Shown: positions 8,383-17,163, numbered from the stretch's first letter. The stretch is DNA of 64,000 nucleotides from Bdellovibrio sp. qaytius (GCA_004011035.1 CP025734.1:62001-126000), one strand, 5' to 3'. The notes: generated by a model from the sequence alone, not told the origin. Numbers and translations are program-made.

Positions 8383-10404
8383 ATGGGATTCAAAAAACTC
8401 TGGCTGAATTTTTCAGTCCAAAAAAAGCTATTTAGCATAGTCGGCATCATGGCCGTGCTTGTAGCATTAGAGTTATTTACATTAATTTTCGCAATGAATA
8501 CCCTATCGGCAGTTCGCGCTTATGTGGGCGGTGAAGGTGTATGGTCTAAAGGCCAAAAAACTGCTGTTTATAATTTGCAGCAATATCTTTTCACAAAAAA
8601 TCCAATCAATTATGAAAAATTTAAAAAAGCGCTTGAGATCCCGCAAGGTGATCGCGATGTTCGCATTGAATTACTAAAAGATAAATACGACAAAGAAATT
8701 GTTGATAAGGGATACGCGCACGGTGAAATTCACGAAAGTGACAGAGCCGAAATGATTCATCTTGTGCGACGTTTTCAAAATGTTCCGATCATGGCAAAAA
8801 CTTTAAAAAGTTGGAGCGACGGTGACGTGCAAATCGCAGCGCTTGTCGTACTTGGCCAGCAAATTAAAAATGAAATGTCGACAGGCATAAGCTCCAGCAG
8901 ACAAAAATTTTACACGTCTGAAATTAATCGCCTTGATGACGAGCTATCACGTCTCGAGAAAGAATTTTCATCAACACTTGGTGAAGCTTCACGACTGCTC
9001 GAAGACGTTTTAATGTGTATTCTGATACTAGCTATTGTGATCGTTGAATCAACAGGCTTGTACTTAACTTTCCGCTTTGGTCGAAGCCTTGCTAAGATAC
9101 TACGAGAATTAAATGCAGCAGCCATTCGCGTCGGTGAAGGAGACTATACACAAAGAGTTGAGGTCAGATCTAACGACGAACTTGGTCAGCTGTCGCAATC
9201 ATTAAACAGAATGGTCGAGCACTTAGAAAGCCAAACACTAGAACGTCAGCATGCCGAACAGGCAAGCCAAGCCAAGAATTTATTTTTAGCAAATATGTCG
9301 CATGAAATTCGTACTCCACTGAATGCGATTTTAGGGTTTTCAGAAATTTTACAAGATCAACATTTGGCAGAAAAAGATAAACAGCGCTACGCTGCGATTA
9401 TTCGACGCACAGGCGAAAGTTTAAATACGATTATCAATGATATTTTAGATATTTCAAAAATTGAAGCTGACCGTCTTGAATCACAAGAGGCGGCATTTTC
9501 ATTAACTCAAATGCTTTCAGATTTATACGCATTATTAAAAATGCGTTGCGATGAAAAAGGCATTCAACTTATTTTCGAACGCATCGGGCATGTGTCAGAG
9601 TATATAGTTTCAGATCAAACTCGCTTGCGCCAAATTTTAACTAACCTTGTTGGCAATTCAATTAAGTTCACTGAAAAAGGCCACGTGATGTTAACTTATG
9701 AAATTCGTGGTGATATGTTATTTTTCACCGTAAGCGACACGGGTGCGGGCATTTCACGCGAACAAAGAGCCAACTTGTTTAAAGTATTTTCTCAAGGTGA
9801 TAGTTCAGTTAGAAAAAAATATGGTGGCACTGGTTTAGGATTAAGTATTTCGCAAAAACTATCGCAGCTCTTAGGCGGGGATGCCGGATTACTTGATAGC
9901 GAAGAAGGTTTAGGAAGTCTGTTTTACGTGCAAGTAAAATACACCCCAGTTGAAAAACCAATTTCAGAAGAAGTTCCAGTTCAAACAGTGATTAACACGA
10001 ATCTGATTGCGAACAGAAATATTTTAGTTGTTGAAGATTCATTAGATAATCAAATGCTGATCGAGTTTTATTTAACAAAACATAAAGCCAACGTCGTTTT
10101 TGCAAACAACGGCCAAGAAGGTGTAGATGCAGCCATGAAAGGTAATTTCGATTTAATCCTCATGGATATTCAAATGCCGATCTTAGATGGTTATGCGGCC
10201 ACTGAAGAGCTTCGTCAGCGTGGTGTTGCGATTCCAATTATTGCGCTAACGGGTTATGCGATGAAAGAAGATCAAGACAGATGTTTAAAAGCAGGCTGTA
10301 ATGAATTTTTAGCTAAGCCCATTCACAAAGATAAATTGTTATTAACTTTAACTAAATATTTTCACACGAATAAACCCAACGAACGCCCACTGGATTTTAT
10401 CTAA
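8383..10404 (+). CDS. Hybrid sensor histidine kinase / response regulator
   Basis: Membrane-bound hybrid two-component kinase. Order: a membrane helix (about 17-38), a helical extracytoplasmic sensor of about 160 residues, a second helix (about 208-230), a HAMP linker (about 230-285), HisKA with the phospho-acceptor His307 in SHEIRTP, an HATPase domain with NLVGNSIKF (N box), DTGAGIS and GGTGLGLSIS, and a C-terminal receiver with the phospho-acceptor Asp595 in LMDIQMP plus a conserved Lys in LAKPIHKDK. No separate DNA-binding regulator is adjacent, so output is probably through a phosphotransfer partner elsewhere. A TTG at 8374 would add three residues; the ATG at 8383 is preferred. Its 3' end overlaps the convergent gene by 8 bases. 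Confidence 0.88.
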   Translation: MGFKKLWLNFSVQKKLFSIVGIMAVLVALELFTLIFAMNTLSAVRAYVGGEGVWSKGQKTAVYNLQQYLFTKNPINYEKFKKALEIPQGDRDVRIELLKDKYDKEIVDKGYAHGEIHESDRAEMIHLVRRFQNVPIMAKTLKSWSDGDVQIAALVVLGQQIKNEMSTGISSSRQKFYTSEINRLDDELSRLEKEFSSTLGEASRLLEDVLMCILILAIVIVESTGLYLTFRFGRSLAKILRELNAAAIRVGEGDYTQRVEVRSNDELGQLSQSLNRMVEHLESQTLERQHAEQASQAKNLFLANMSHEIRTPLNAILGFSEILQDQHLAEKDKQRYAAIIRRTGESLNTIINDILDISKIEADRLESQEAAFSLTQMLSDLYALLKMRCDEKGIQLIFERIGHVSEYIVSDQTRLRQILTNLVGNSIKFTEKGHVMLTYEIRGDMLFFTVSDTGAGISREQRANLFKVFSQGDSSVRKKYGGTGLGLSISQKLSQLLGGDAGLLDSEEGLGSLFYVQVKYTPVEKPISEEVPVQTVINTNLIANRNILVVEDSLDNQMLIEFYLTKHKANVVFANNGQEGVDAAMKGNFDLILMDIQMPILDGYAATEELRQRGVAIPIIALTGYAMKEDQDRCLKAGCNEFLAKPIHKDKLLLTLTKYFHTNKPNERPLDFI

Positions 10405-10657
10405 AAATTTGCGGCGTAGCTTTGCTTACTTTTTTAACCACAGACGGCTTTTGCAATTCAGTTTCTAATTTTAAAGCCAAATTACCCGCCTCAGATCTAA
10501 CTAAATACGCGGGCTTATCTTTTGAACCGTGACGGGTGATTTTTTTACCTTTGATTGTTTTTGTGACAGATTCAAAAAACACCTCTTCTATAACGCCAGA
10601 GATGCTTTTACCAAGCCATTTCCATTCAACTTTAGCTGCCTTTTTAAATTGGGCCAT
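10397..10657 (-). CDS. DUF2945 / HVA1-type Tudor-like protein
   Basis: Small (86 aa) basic cytoplasmic protein resembling the DUF2945 (hypervirulence-associated HVA1 Tudor-like) family. It shows a KVEWKWLGKSISGVI strand-turn-strand start, a KKITRHGSKDKPAYLVRS middle and a charged lysine-rich tail. Family members are small SH3/Tudor-like barrels of unclear function. It is a lone gene, convergent with and overlapping the 3' end of the histidine kinase by 8 bases. Family assignment rests on the KPAYLVRS-type motif and the overall pattern, without a profile search. Confidence 0.7.
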   Translation of the reverse strand: MAQFKKAAKVEWKWLGKSISGVIEEVFFESVTKTIKGKKITRHGSKDKPAYLVRSEAGNLALKLETELQKPSVVKKVSKATPQIFR

Positions 10658-10729
10658 TTTGTCGCCTTTCGTTAAAGATATAAACTTTAAGCGTATTAGT
10701 TATAGTAAAGTAAAAGAAGGGCCTTTTAC

Positions 10730-11119
10730 ATGAAACTTACCATTCTCTTATCAGTTCTATTTGCTAGCTTAACAGTGTCTGCTCACCAATTTCACTCAGA
10801 AAATTTTTGCAGCGAAACTACAAAAGATATGTGCGCGCACATTGGTTACGACAAACAACCGGTGCCGAACGAAGACTTTAACTTTGTTGTCGATTTTGTT
10901 AACAAAGAAAAAGTAAAAGATATTTCAGATGTCGAAGTTTTCTTAGCCGCAAAACAAGCTGACGATGGCGATTACTATTATTTACCAACTGATATCGAAA
11001 AGTTAGATGCTCAACACTGGAAAGCCGGAGGTCAGCAATTCACAGGTGCTCTTTGGGGTGTGTTGGTGACTTACAAATACCAAGGCAATGACGAAGAAAT
11101 TTTCATCATTACAGAATAA
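10730..11119 (+). CDS. Small secreted protein of unknown function
   Basis: No family recognised. The 129-aa product has a clear signal peptide (1-18, cleavage after VSA). Two cysteines near the mature N-terminus (EENFCSE-type and DMCAHIG contexts) could form a disulfide. The rest has beta-rich acidic segments resembling a small immunoglobulin-like fold (NFVVDFVNKEKV, TGALWGVLVTYKY). A purine-rich AGAAGGG ribosome site lies upstream. The following EEP-family gene begins 8 bases after its stop, so the two are probably cotranscribed and both products exported. Confidence 0.6.
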   Translation: MKLTILLSVLFASLTVSAHQFHSENFCSETTKDMCAHIGYDKQPVPNEDFNFVVDFVNKEKVKDISDVEVFLAAKQADDGDYYYLPTDIEKLDAQHWKAGGQQFTGALWGVLVTYKYQGNDEEIFIITE

Positions 11120-11127
11120 TAAATACT

Positions 11128-11922
11128 ATGAAATTAAAATTAATTCTTGGTTTATTTTTATGTGCGCAATTAGCCAAAGCGAACCCTTCAGCTTTATGTG
11201 AATCAGATACATCACCAAGCTTAGTGCGCTTTTCAAAGAACATTGTTCCGTTAACAAATAGCACGATCGAAGTTTTAACTTGGAACGTACTAAAATTTAA
11301 AAGAGAAAACTCTTTTTCAGATTTTACAAACTTAGCTAATAAGGCTGACATTGCCTTTGTTCAAGAAGCCGTTCATTCAAATGATTTACAAAATCAAACG
11401 GCGCAAAATATCCCAATGGATTGGACATTCTTTAAAAGCTTTTGTCGTGAATACGGTGCTTCTGGAGTTCAAATCGGCAGCCGCTTTCCACAATTAGAAA
11501 CTGAAGCTGTTCTAGCTCCGGCACTAGAGCCTGTGGTGAACACGCCAAAGGTTACAGGTTTTGCGACAATTGAAATTTCTGGTCACAAAGTTTTATTAAT
11601 TAGTATTCACGGTTTAAACGCTAATAAAGGTTTAGATTTTGAAAAACATATAGATCAAGTTGTTGGTGTGGCTTCAAAATTTGAGGGACCAATCATCTGG
11701 GCCGGAGATTTTAACACATGGAACCCACTGCGTATCGCTTACTTAAAAAGTAAAGGTGAAAGCATTGGAATGACTTTACTTGTTCCAGAAACTGATTCAC
11801 GCAAATTAAAACTTGATCACATTTTAGTGCGCGGTTTTAAAATGAAGTCAGTGCAAGTTTTAGATACGTATGTTTCTTCAGATCACTGGCCAGTTAGAGC
11901 TGAGCTAGAATTTTCTCCATAG
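11128..11922 (+). CDS. Secreted endonuclease/exonuclease/phosphatase family protein
   Basis: Metal-dependent phosphoesterase of the EEP (DNase I / APE1 / sphingomyelinase) fold, 264 aa, with a signal peptide (1-18). The family motifs appear in order: LTWNVLKFKR (first metal-site Asn), FVQEAV (catalytic Glu), WAGDFNTW (Asp/Asn pair), LDHILVRG, and the terminal SDHWPVRAEL (Asp-His pair). Export suggests it acts on periplasmic or extracellular nucleic acid or phospholipid; sequence alone does not decide which. In a predatory lineage a prey-directed hydrolase is plausible, as inference only. It overlaps the convergent LOG gene by 29 bases at the 3' end. Confidence 0.83.
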   Translation: MKLKLILGLFLCAQLAKANPSALCESDTSPSLVRFSKNIVPLTNSTIEVLTWNVLKFKRENSFSDFTNLANKADIAFVQEAVHSNDLQNQTAQNIPMDWTFFKSFCREYGASGVQIGSRFPQLETEAVLAPALEPVVNTPKVTGFATIEISGHKVLLISIHGLNANKGLDFEKHIDQVVGVASKFEGPIIWAGDFNTWNPLRIAYLKSKGESIGMTLLVPETDSRKLKLDHILVRGFKMKSVQVLDTYVSSDHWPVRAELEFSP

Positions 11923-12424
11923 AATCACTCACAATGAGCATATCTAAATGCTCTTGTGAAACTAAGCCCGACTTCACACACACTTTTAAAAATTCAATAT
12001 AATGATCGTAATACCCATTGTGATTTAGAAGCGCGATGGGTTTATCGTGTAATTTAATTTGTCTCCATGTGATGATTTCATTCAATTCATCCATTGTTCC
12101 AAAGCCACCTGGCAAGGCAATAAACGCATCTGATAGCTGCATCATCTTTAGTTTTCGATCATGCATGCTTTCAACCTGATGCAGCTCAGTAATACCATTG
12201 TGAGCGACCTCGAAATCAAAGATAAGCTTCGGAATAACACCAACAACGCGCCCGCCATGAGCTAAAGCGCCATCAGCTACTTGCCCCATAAGGCCTACGC
12301 AAGCTCCGCCATAGACAACCGAGTTACCAGATTGTGCAATCATTTCACCGACTTTATAAGCCATCGGCATTAAGCTAGCATCATCACCTTTACGAGAACC
12401 ACAATATATACAGATAGATTTCAT
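11894..12424 (-). CDS. LOG family protein (TIGR00730 type)
   Basis: Rossmann-fold protein of the Lonely Guy family, 176 aa, the normal length. It starts with CIYCGSRKGDD and carries PGGFGTMDEL (the PGGxGTxxE motif that binds and hydrolyses the nucleotide), followed by the TWRQIKLHDKPIALLN segment typical of the family. Characterised members are cytokinin-nucleoside 5'-monophosphate phosphoribohydrolases or act on other nucleoside monophosphates. In bacteria of this type the physiological substrate is uncertain. It stands alone on the - strand. Confidence 0.88.
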   Translation of the reverse strand: MKSICIYCGSRKGDDASLMPMAYKVGEMIAQSGNSVVYGGACVGLMGQVADGALAHGGRVVGVIPKLIFDFEVAHNGITELHQVESMHDRKLKMMQLSDAFIALPGGFGTMDELNEIITWRQIKLHDKPIALLNHNGYYDHYIEFLKVCVKSGLVSQEHLDMLIVSDSMEKILAQL

Positions 12425-12603
12425 AGGATGATTATAGCAGTTAAAAAGTTATTAAAGCAGCTACAAAGTGGTGCCATGTGTAGGTTCCATGTTGGGTTTC
12501 ATAGGATAAATTTGTCAGAGGTAAATTCTCCCTATTGGGTTTTTTAAAACCTTCAGTTATAACTCAGCCATCAACTTTTAACTTTTTAACAAAGGAAAAT
12601 AAA

Positions 12604-13044
12604 ATGAAAGTTCTTTTAGCTTCGGCTGTATTAGTTTTATCAACAATCGCTTCTGCAACAACTTTTGATATTTCAAAAGGTATCAACGGCGTAACATTAT
12701 TAAATCAAGATAATGTTAATTTAATTTCTGTTGAAACAAGTCTTCCTAACTGCCCAGCAGGGGCTGTTTGTGACCCGGCTTCAGTTTTAACTATTAAGTT
12801 TACTCTTAATGGTTGTATGAGCAAATTAGGTCCAGTAACTATCGAGTACGCGGGTCAAACTCCAGAAGGCAAACAACAGTACGTAGTAACTGCTTTCGAA
12901 CTTAAAAATGAAAAATCATTATCAGTTATGTGTATCCGCGCTCCAATCGGAACAGCTACAAAAGTTATCGGCCGCGGCTTTATGTCTGTTGATAACGTAG
13001 AAGTTAAGTTCGCTAATTCATTAGCTTACGTAACAACTTTATAA
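12604..13044 (+). CDS. Secreted beta-rich protein of unknown function
   Basis: No family recognised. The ATG at 12604 follows an AAAGGAAAATAAA ribosome site and gives 146 aa with a signal peptide ending in IASA. An upstream in-frame start at 12535 would place an extra 23 residues before the signal and is not supported. The mature part has four cysteines (LPNCPAGAVCDP, LNGCMS, VMCIRAP), suggesting disulfides in the periplasm, and alternating hydrophobic strands. Codons are strongly biased to A/T-ending ones (TTA, GTA, ACT), which hints at good expression. Followed by a weak terminator-like hairpin. Confidence 0.65.
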   Translation: MKVLLASAVLVLSTIASATTFDISKGINGVTLLNQDNVNLISVETSLPNCPAGAVCDPASVLTIKFTLNGCMSKLGPVTIEYAGQTPEGKQQYVVTAFELKNEKSLSVMCIRAPIGTATKVIGRGFMSVDNVEVKFANSLAYVTTL

Positions 13045-13050
13045 TTCTAC

Positions 13051-13072
13051 GACTTAAGTCTTAAGTCATTTT
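13051..13072 (+). terminator. Weak intrinsic terminator candidate
   Basis: A 7-bp stem GACTTAA / TTAAGTC with a GTC loop is followed by ATTTTT. The stem is AT-rich, so termination would be partial. It separates the secreted-protein gene from the barrel gene downstream. Confidence 0.4.
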
Positions 13073-13080
13073 TCGATCAT

Positions 13081-13122
13081 TGCCTCCAGAAGTCTTAACA
13101 GACAAAATTATCTCTGGAGGCA
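13081..13122 (+). promoter_or_regulatory. Hairpin that pairs with the ribosome-binding site of the barrel gene
   Basis: The 10-base arm TGCCTCCAGA (13081-13090) is a perfect inverted repeat of TCTGGAGGCA (13113-13122), which contains the GGAGG ribosome site two to three bases before the ATG at 13125. In the mRNA the arm would pair fully with the Shine-Dalgarno sequence across a 22-base loop and block translation. Such a 5' UTR structure is what an RNA thermometer, a ligand-responsive leader or an sRNA-opened switch would need. The arms are seen directly; the regulatory role is inferred. Confidence 0.5.
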
Positions 13123-13124
13123 TT

Positions 13125-13814
13125 ATGAAATTCCCGACGAAACTCTCTTTCGCAATTTTTACTACTCTATTATCTCTATCAACTTCAGCTTTTGCAGCTG
13201 GTGACACGCATACATTTGGTGGTGGTATTATCGTAATGACGCCAAGCCAAGATGATCTTGATCAACACATTTCTGATGTCAACACGGCCAACGGTTCATC
13301 ATTAGGAAAATTTGGTTCAGCTTACGAACTTTACGGTCAATATTCTTACCGCTTTAGCTCTTCGATGTTTGCTTTACAATTTCGCCCAGGTTATTTCATG
13401 CAATCTGCTGGTAATTACAGTTTAAAAGGGATGACGTTTTTTCCGATGTTAAAAATTTATCCGTTAGAAAATAATTTTATTAAATTTTTCTTACAAACGG
13501 GTTTAGGTTACGGAACATTAAAGGGTGATATTGGTTATGCCAACGGCGCTAACGTTTCATTTTCTGGCGGAGCTTTCGGCGCGATCTTTGGTTTAGGCGC
13601 TAACTTTTGTTTTGCTGGTTCACACTGTGTCGGCATCGAAGGTAACTTTCGTTATTTACCAGTTGAACGTAATATCGTGCAAAGTGCTTCAGGCAATGCG
13701 ACAAACTTCAGTGCAGCACCGGTCGCATCACAAGAGCTTGAAATTAATAATCACGACGTAAAAACGACAATGTCTGGAATCCAGGGCGGATTAAGCTATA
13801 ATTACATGTTTTAA
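13125..13814 (+). CDS. Outer-membrane beta-barrel protein
   Basis: Predicted OmpW/OmpA-like eight-strand barrel of 229 aa, family not identified. The ATG at 13125 sits right behind a TCTGGAGG ribosome site and starts a signal peptide ending in AFA-A. The mature chain alternates hydrophobic and polar residues in strands rich in Gly, Tyr and Phe (YELYGQYSYRF, FALQFRPGYFM, FFLQTGLGYGTL) and ends in aromatic SYNYMF, a terminal Phe as expected for BAM substrates. Cysteines in NFCFAGSHCVG may form a disulfide. Translation may be controlled by the hairpin at 13081-13122. A start at 13080 would lie upstream of that structure and is rejected. Confidence 0.72.
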   Translation: MKFPTKLSFAIFTTLLSLSTSAFAAGDTHTFGGGIIVMTPSQDDLDQHISDVNTANGSSLGKFGSAYELYGQYSYRFSSSMFALQFRPGYFMQSAGNYSLKGMTFFPMLKIYPLENNFIKFFLQTGLGYGTLKGDIGYANGANVSFSGGAFGAIFGLGANFCFAGSHCVGIEGNFRYLPVERNIVQSASGNATNFSAAPVASQELEINNHDVKTTMSGIQGGLSYNYMF

Positions 13815-13818
13815 TTTT

Positions 13819-14274
13819 TCAGATCAATGAGTCAGGCGCAACTGATTCATTGCTTGGAATGTGAATCTCCATAGAAATATGGGTATTTAACACTCGGCCA
13901 ATCGGGCAGTTATCTTTTGTTAAACTAGCGATCTCATCAATTTCTTTAGCGCGCGCACTTGGTATAGAGGCCACAATTCGCAAATGAATTTGTGGAATTT
14001 TCCAACCAGCAGAAGTTTTCTCAATATGCACTTCACTAGTTACATCTAAACGCTCGGTCATATGACCGCGTTTTTCTAATTCACCGGCCAAAGCCATTGA
14101 AAAACAACTAGCATAGGCTGCACCGATTAACTCTTCGGGATTTGTTCCTGGCGCATCTTCAAAACGCTGCCCATAGGAATATCCAACATTTTGTAGCGCA
14201 CCACTTTCGGTTGAAATTGAACCTTTTCCACGTTTTAATCCGCCACGCCATTGGATTAATGCTTTTCTTTTCAT
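13819..14274 (-). CDS. OsmC family peroxiredoxin-like protein
   Basis: OsmC/Ohr-family thiol peroxidase, 151 aa, the usual length. Both redox cysteines are in their family contexts: YASCFSMAL (first Cys) and DNCPIGRVL (second Cys), with Arg and Glu-bearing segments upstream (GTNPEELIGAAYASC). These enzymes reduce organic hydroperoxides in the cytoplasm as dimers. The sequence pattern is closer to OsmC (osmotically induced) than to Ohr. It begins 14 bases downstream of the phosphoribosyltransferase stop codon, so the two form a probable stress-response operon. Confidence 0.9.
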   Translation of the reverse strand: MKRKALIQWRGGLKRGKGSISTESGALQNVGYSYGQRFEDAPGTNPEELIGAAYASCFSMALAGELEKRGHMTERLDVTSEVHIEKTSAGWKIPQIHLRIVASIPSARAKEIDEIASLTKDNCPIGRVLNTHISMEIHIPSNESVAPDSLI

Positions 14275-14287
14275 TTAAGAACTCCTG

Positions 14288-14959
14288 TTAAATATAACTT
14301 TCACGTACTTTCGAACTCCGTGAATTCATAATGTCTATAACTTCTTGATCACTTACTTGTGCAAAATCTAAATAAAATTGGCCGACAGCTAACAATGTCG
14401 GTGATTGTTGAAAACAAACTATGTCGTCAAACTCGGGCGGTTGCGATTGCACCGTGGTGTCAGGTGCAATCGGTACTGCTAAAATAATTCGTGTTGCGCC
14501 CTTGCTTCGAATATACTGCGCTGCCACTCGCGCTGTAACGCCAGTGGCAAGACCGTCATCGACAAGCAGCACAGTTTTACCATGCAAAAATGGCAGCGGT
14601 TTATCATGACGATAAGCTTTAACCCTGCGAGCGACTTCAAGAGATTCTTTTTCTACGACTTGTTGAATTTGCTGAGGTTGAATATCAGAAACGCGCACGG
14701 CACCAGGATCAGTCCAGTAAAAACCCTCTTCGGTTATGGCACCAATACCGTATTCAGGTTGATAGGGATGACCAATTTTTCGCACCACTAAAATATCTAA
14801 AGGAATATTTAAGACACTAGCAACCTCAACGGCCACGGGCACTCCGCCCCGAGGAAGAGCCAAGATCAAACTATTCATTCGATCAAGTTTGATAGCTTTC
14901 TGCAAGTGCGTGGCTAAAAGCCTGCCTGCCTGCTTACGGTCGCGAAATATTTGTTTCAT
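14288..14959 (-). CDS. Phosphoribosyltransferase-domain protein
   Basis: Type I phosphoribosyltransferase fold, 223 aa. The PRPP-binding signature is VLLVDDGLATGVTARVA, with ALPRGGVPVA earlier as in the family of stand-alone PRTases often placed beside dienelactone hydrolase or OsmC/stress genes. The nucleobase specificity is unknown and many of these proteins have no proven substrate. The ATG at 14959 is chosen; the more upstream TTG at 14977 adds six residues without a ribosome site. Upstream of the OsmC gene and probably cotranscribed with it. Confidence 0.82.
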   Translation of the reverse strand: MKQIFRDRKQAGRLLATHLQKAIKLDRMNSLILALPRGGVPVAVEVASVLNIPLDILVVRKIGHPYQPEYGIGAITEEGFYWTDPGAVRVSDIQPQQIQQVVEKESLEVARRVKAYRHDKPLPFLHGKTVLLVDDGLATGVTARVAAQYIRSKGATRIILAVPIAPDTTVQSQPPEFDDIVCFQQSPTLLAVGQFYLDFAQVSDQEVIDIMNSRSSKVRESYI

Positions 14960-15000
14960 AGTTGTGGCCCAAACCAATAACTATAAACAGCAAAAAAAAA

Positions 15001-15021
15001 GCCGAGGTGAAATGCCTCGGC
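15001..15021 (-). terminator. Intrinsic terminator
   Basis: A 7-bp GC-rich stem GCCGAGG / CCTCGGC with a 7-base loop. On the - strand it is followed directly by nine T residues, 28 bases after the stop of the secreted protein at 15049. A canonical terminator for that gene. Confidence 0.88.
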
Positions 15022-15048
15022 TTAGGTTAATTGTTTTTTAACAACAAA

Positions 15049-15654
15049 TTATCTAGGAAATTTTGCTTCCATAGTTTTGATTAATTGAGCCCATTCTTTT
15101 TCGTTACCAAGTAACGTTTGTGTTTCTTCAGACCAAGCTGGGTATTCAGCGATATCTGTTTTGAAACAATTTACGTCTGCAGCGTGAGTATAGAAGCTGA
15201 AGTTCGTTGACCAACAAGCGGGCTCGTATCTTGCGCTATAAGATTCTATGAAATTATTGATCGCCGGTAATTTTTGTCCGCTTAAGTTAGCTTTTAAAAA
15301 TGGAGCCGTGTTTTCAGGAAATCCATCAAGGCTTACATCACGTTTTAACGTTTGTGCGTCAACTTGTTCTTGGTAAAATTCGATGTAACCGAATTTTTTA
15401 GAAATGATTGTGTATCCTTTAGCCGGATAATCTTTTTTCGGAGAACAGTAGTTCTTAAGTACAATCATATCAGGGCTTGTGTAAACACAGCTCTTGATTG
15501 TCGAAAAACCGTAAGCCATGCCAGTTTCAGTGTACTTGAAACTTGTCGCATCGATAGCGGCCATTAAGTCTTTAACTGGCGCCGCAGTTAGCGTAGCCGC
15601 GTGAGCGTTGATAGATAAAAGGCAAATTGCAAAAAGTTGGATTAGTGTTTTCAT
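15049..15654 (-). CDS. Secreted protein of unknown function
   Basis: No family recognised. The 201-aa product has a signal peptide (1-19, cleavage after AHA). Five cysteines in the mature part (SCVYTS, NYCSPKK, PACWSTN, VNCFKTD) make disulfides likely and place it in the periplasm or outside. Mixed alpha/beta composition, no membrane segments. It is a single gene ending in a strong terminator. Nothing in the neighbourhood gives a function. Confidence 0.6.
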   Translation of the reverse strand: MKTLIQLFAICLLSINAHAATLTAAPVKDLMAAIDATSFKYTETGMAYGFSTIKSCVYTSPDMIVLKNYCSPKKDYPAKGYTIISKKFGYIEFYQEQVDAQTLKRDVSLDGFPENTAPFLKANLSGQKLPAINNFIESYSARYEPACWSTNFSFYTHAADVNCFKTDIAEYPAWSEETQTLLGNEKEWAQLIKTMEAKFPR

Positions 15655-15760
15655 ACTTAAAGCCTAGAACAGCTGTGAATATTGGCAAGTATAAATAAAA
15701 AAACAAAAAAAATTCCACATGACGAGGTACTTTGGTCGAGGTGTTCTGCCCCGGATTTTA

Positions 15761-16492
15761 TTAATTTTTAACGATTAACATGATTCCGTAAACACGTGAG
15801 TTGCTTTCAACAGAATACGATTGCCCTGTGGTGGCTGCATATTCTGCAGTGCTGTTCCATTGTTGCCAGTTCTTCACCTTGTAAGCGCCGATTTGAAATG
15901 TGGTGTTGTAATGGTAAAGCCCACCAATATAAAGCCAGCGCTGTTCTGTCTTGCCATTTTTAAGCTGAATTAAATTTTCTGCCTGAACAAATGCGCTAGC
16001 GACGGGTTCATTATCACCTAACCAAAAATAAGTAAGACCTAAGCGAGGTCGTAAAAAATTTTGTGAATTAAAGAAACCGTGTTCGTAACGAAATTTAAAC
16101 TCGACAGTAAAGTTTTCGAAAGCCATTTTCGGTGAAATATCCAAGACCGCGCTATCTTCACCGCGATGATCAGCGTTTCTCCAATGCCAAACAGCTGAAG
16201 CGGGATCTTTAAACCAGTCTTCGTTATGGCGAACGCCGTACTGGCGTTGATAAAATAAACCAGCGCGCAAATTATCGTAGAAACGATAATAACTTCCGGC
16301 AAGAACAGATTTAAATTCGCGGTTATCTGATTGATTAGCTAATTGAATTTCAGAATACAAAGTATATTGGTCGATCGATTGTAAATAGCGAAGACGAAGT
16401 TCACCTTCATTTGTAGGGGCTATGTTGTCTGGAACATTACCCGCGGCAAAAGTTGAACTGCTTAAGAGTAAAATCAGAAAAAATTTAATCAT
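15761..16492 (-). CDS. Predicted outer-membrane protein paired with FecR-domain protein
   Basis: 243 aa with a signal peptide (1-16, SSTFA). The mature chain is made of alternating aromatic/polar strands (YYRFYDNLRAGLFYQRQYG, FTVEFKFRYEHGFF, FLRPRLGLTYFWLG), the look of a 10-12 strand barrel; it has some likeness to DUF2490-type barrels but I cannot confirm that. It overlaps the end of the FecR-domain gene by 8 bases, so the two are translationally coupled and probably act together at the outer membrane. Confidence 0.6.
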   Translation of the reverse strand: MIKFFLILLLSSSTFAAGNVPDNIAPTNEGELRLRYLQSIDQYTLYSEIQLANQSDNREFKSVLAGSYYRFYDNLRAGLFYQRQYGVRHNEDWFKDPASAVWHWRNADHRGEDSAVLDISPKMAFENFTVEFKFRYEHGFFNSQNFLRPRLGLTYFWLGDNEPVASAFVQAENLIQLKNGKTEQRWLYIGGLYHYNTTFQIGAYKVKNWQQWNSTAEYAATTGQSYSVESNSRVYGIMLIVKN

Positions 16493-17123
16493 AGTCTTCT
16501 TTTAAAAGATTATCGTATTTGATTTGAACATCATTAACGATTTCGCCCGCGTTAGGATCTAAGTTCCAATTTAATTTTTTAGTCCAAGCATATTTTTTCG
16601 GAGCAGTTACATCTTTGCCCGCTGGAATGACCACGCCTTCGCCTTGATTAACGATGACTTGTTTTTTTCCGGCAGTGCTAGTGACTTCAACGCTACCTTC
16701 ATTCACACACATCCACACGTCTGATTTTTTACTTTCGCTTTGCCCGTAAGAAGTAAAAAACTGTGTTCCGCGCACACCGATAACTACAGAGGGGGTATTA
16801 ATTTTAAATTGACGTTTTGTGTTTTTCTCAACTTTGCTAAAGATTGAACCCGAGTTCAAATTAACAACATGAGTTTCTTTTTCAGGAATTGCGAGTTCAC
16901 TTTTTTCATTTAATTTTAAAACAACAGCATCTTCCATTGTAAGAAGAACTACAGCTTTCGCCGCCGTTTTTAAAACATCACCAGAATTTAAAATTGAGTC
17001 AGTTTGTGCTTTAGTGGTTTTACCCTGTGAAGTAATGGTCACATCGCCGCGCACATGATTAATTTTTCCAGAATAGGCATGAGTTAAAAGAGGAAACACG
17101 ATGAGTAGAATAAATAATTTCAT
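16485..17123 (-). CDS. FecR-domain periplasmic protein
   Basis: 212 aa with a signal peptide (1-16). Residues about 17-150 form a FecR domain: GKINHVRGDVTI, LNSGDVLKTAAKAVVLLTMEDAVVL, LNSGSIFSKVEK and the hallmark TPSVVIGVRGTQFFTSYG. Unlike classical FecR it has no cytoplasmic anti-sigma part and no sigma-factor gene nearby, so it belongs to the secreted FecR-like group common in Bdellovibrio-type and other bacteria, where the function is unclear. Coupled by an 8-base overlap to a barrel-like protein. Confidence 0.8.
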   Translation of the reverse strand: MKLFILLIVFPLLTHAYSGKINHVRGDVTITSQGKTTKAQTDSILNSGDVLKTAAKAVVLLTMEDAVVLKLNEKSELAIPEKETHVVNLNSGSIFSKVEKNTKRQFKINTPSVVIGVRGTQFFTSYGQSESKKSDVWMCVNEGSVEVTSTAGKKQVIVNQGEGVVIPAGKDVTAPKKYAWTKKLNWNLDPNAGEIVNDVQIKYDNLLKEDYD

Positions 17124-17163
17124 CTACTCATCACACTGGATTCAGTATTTAAATACAAGATAT

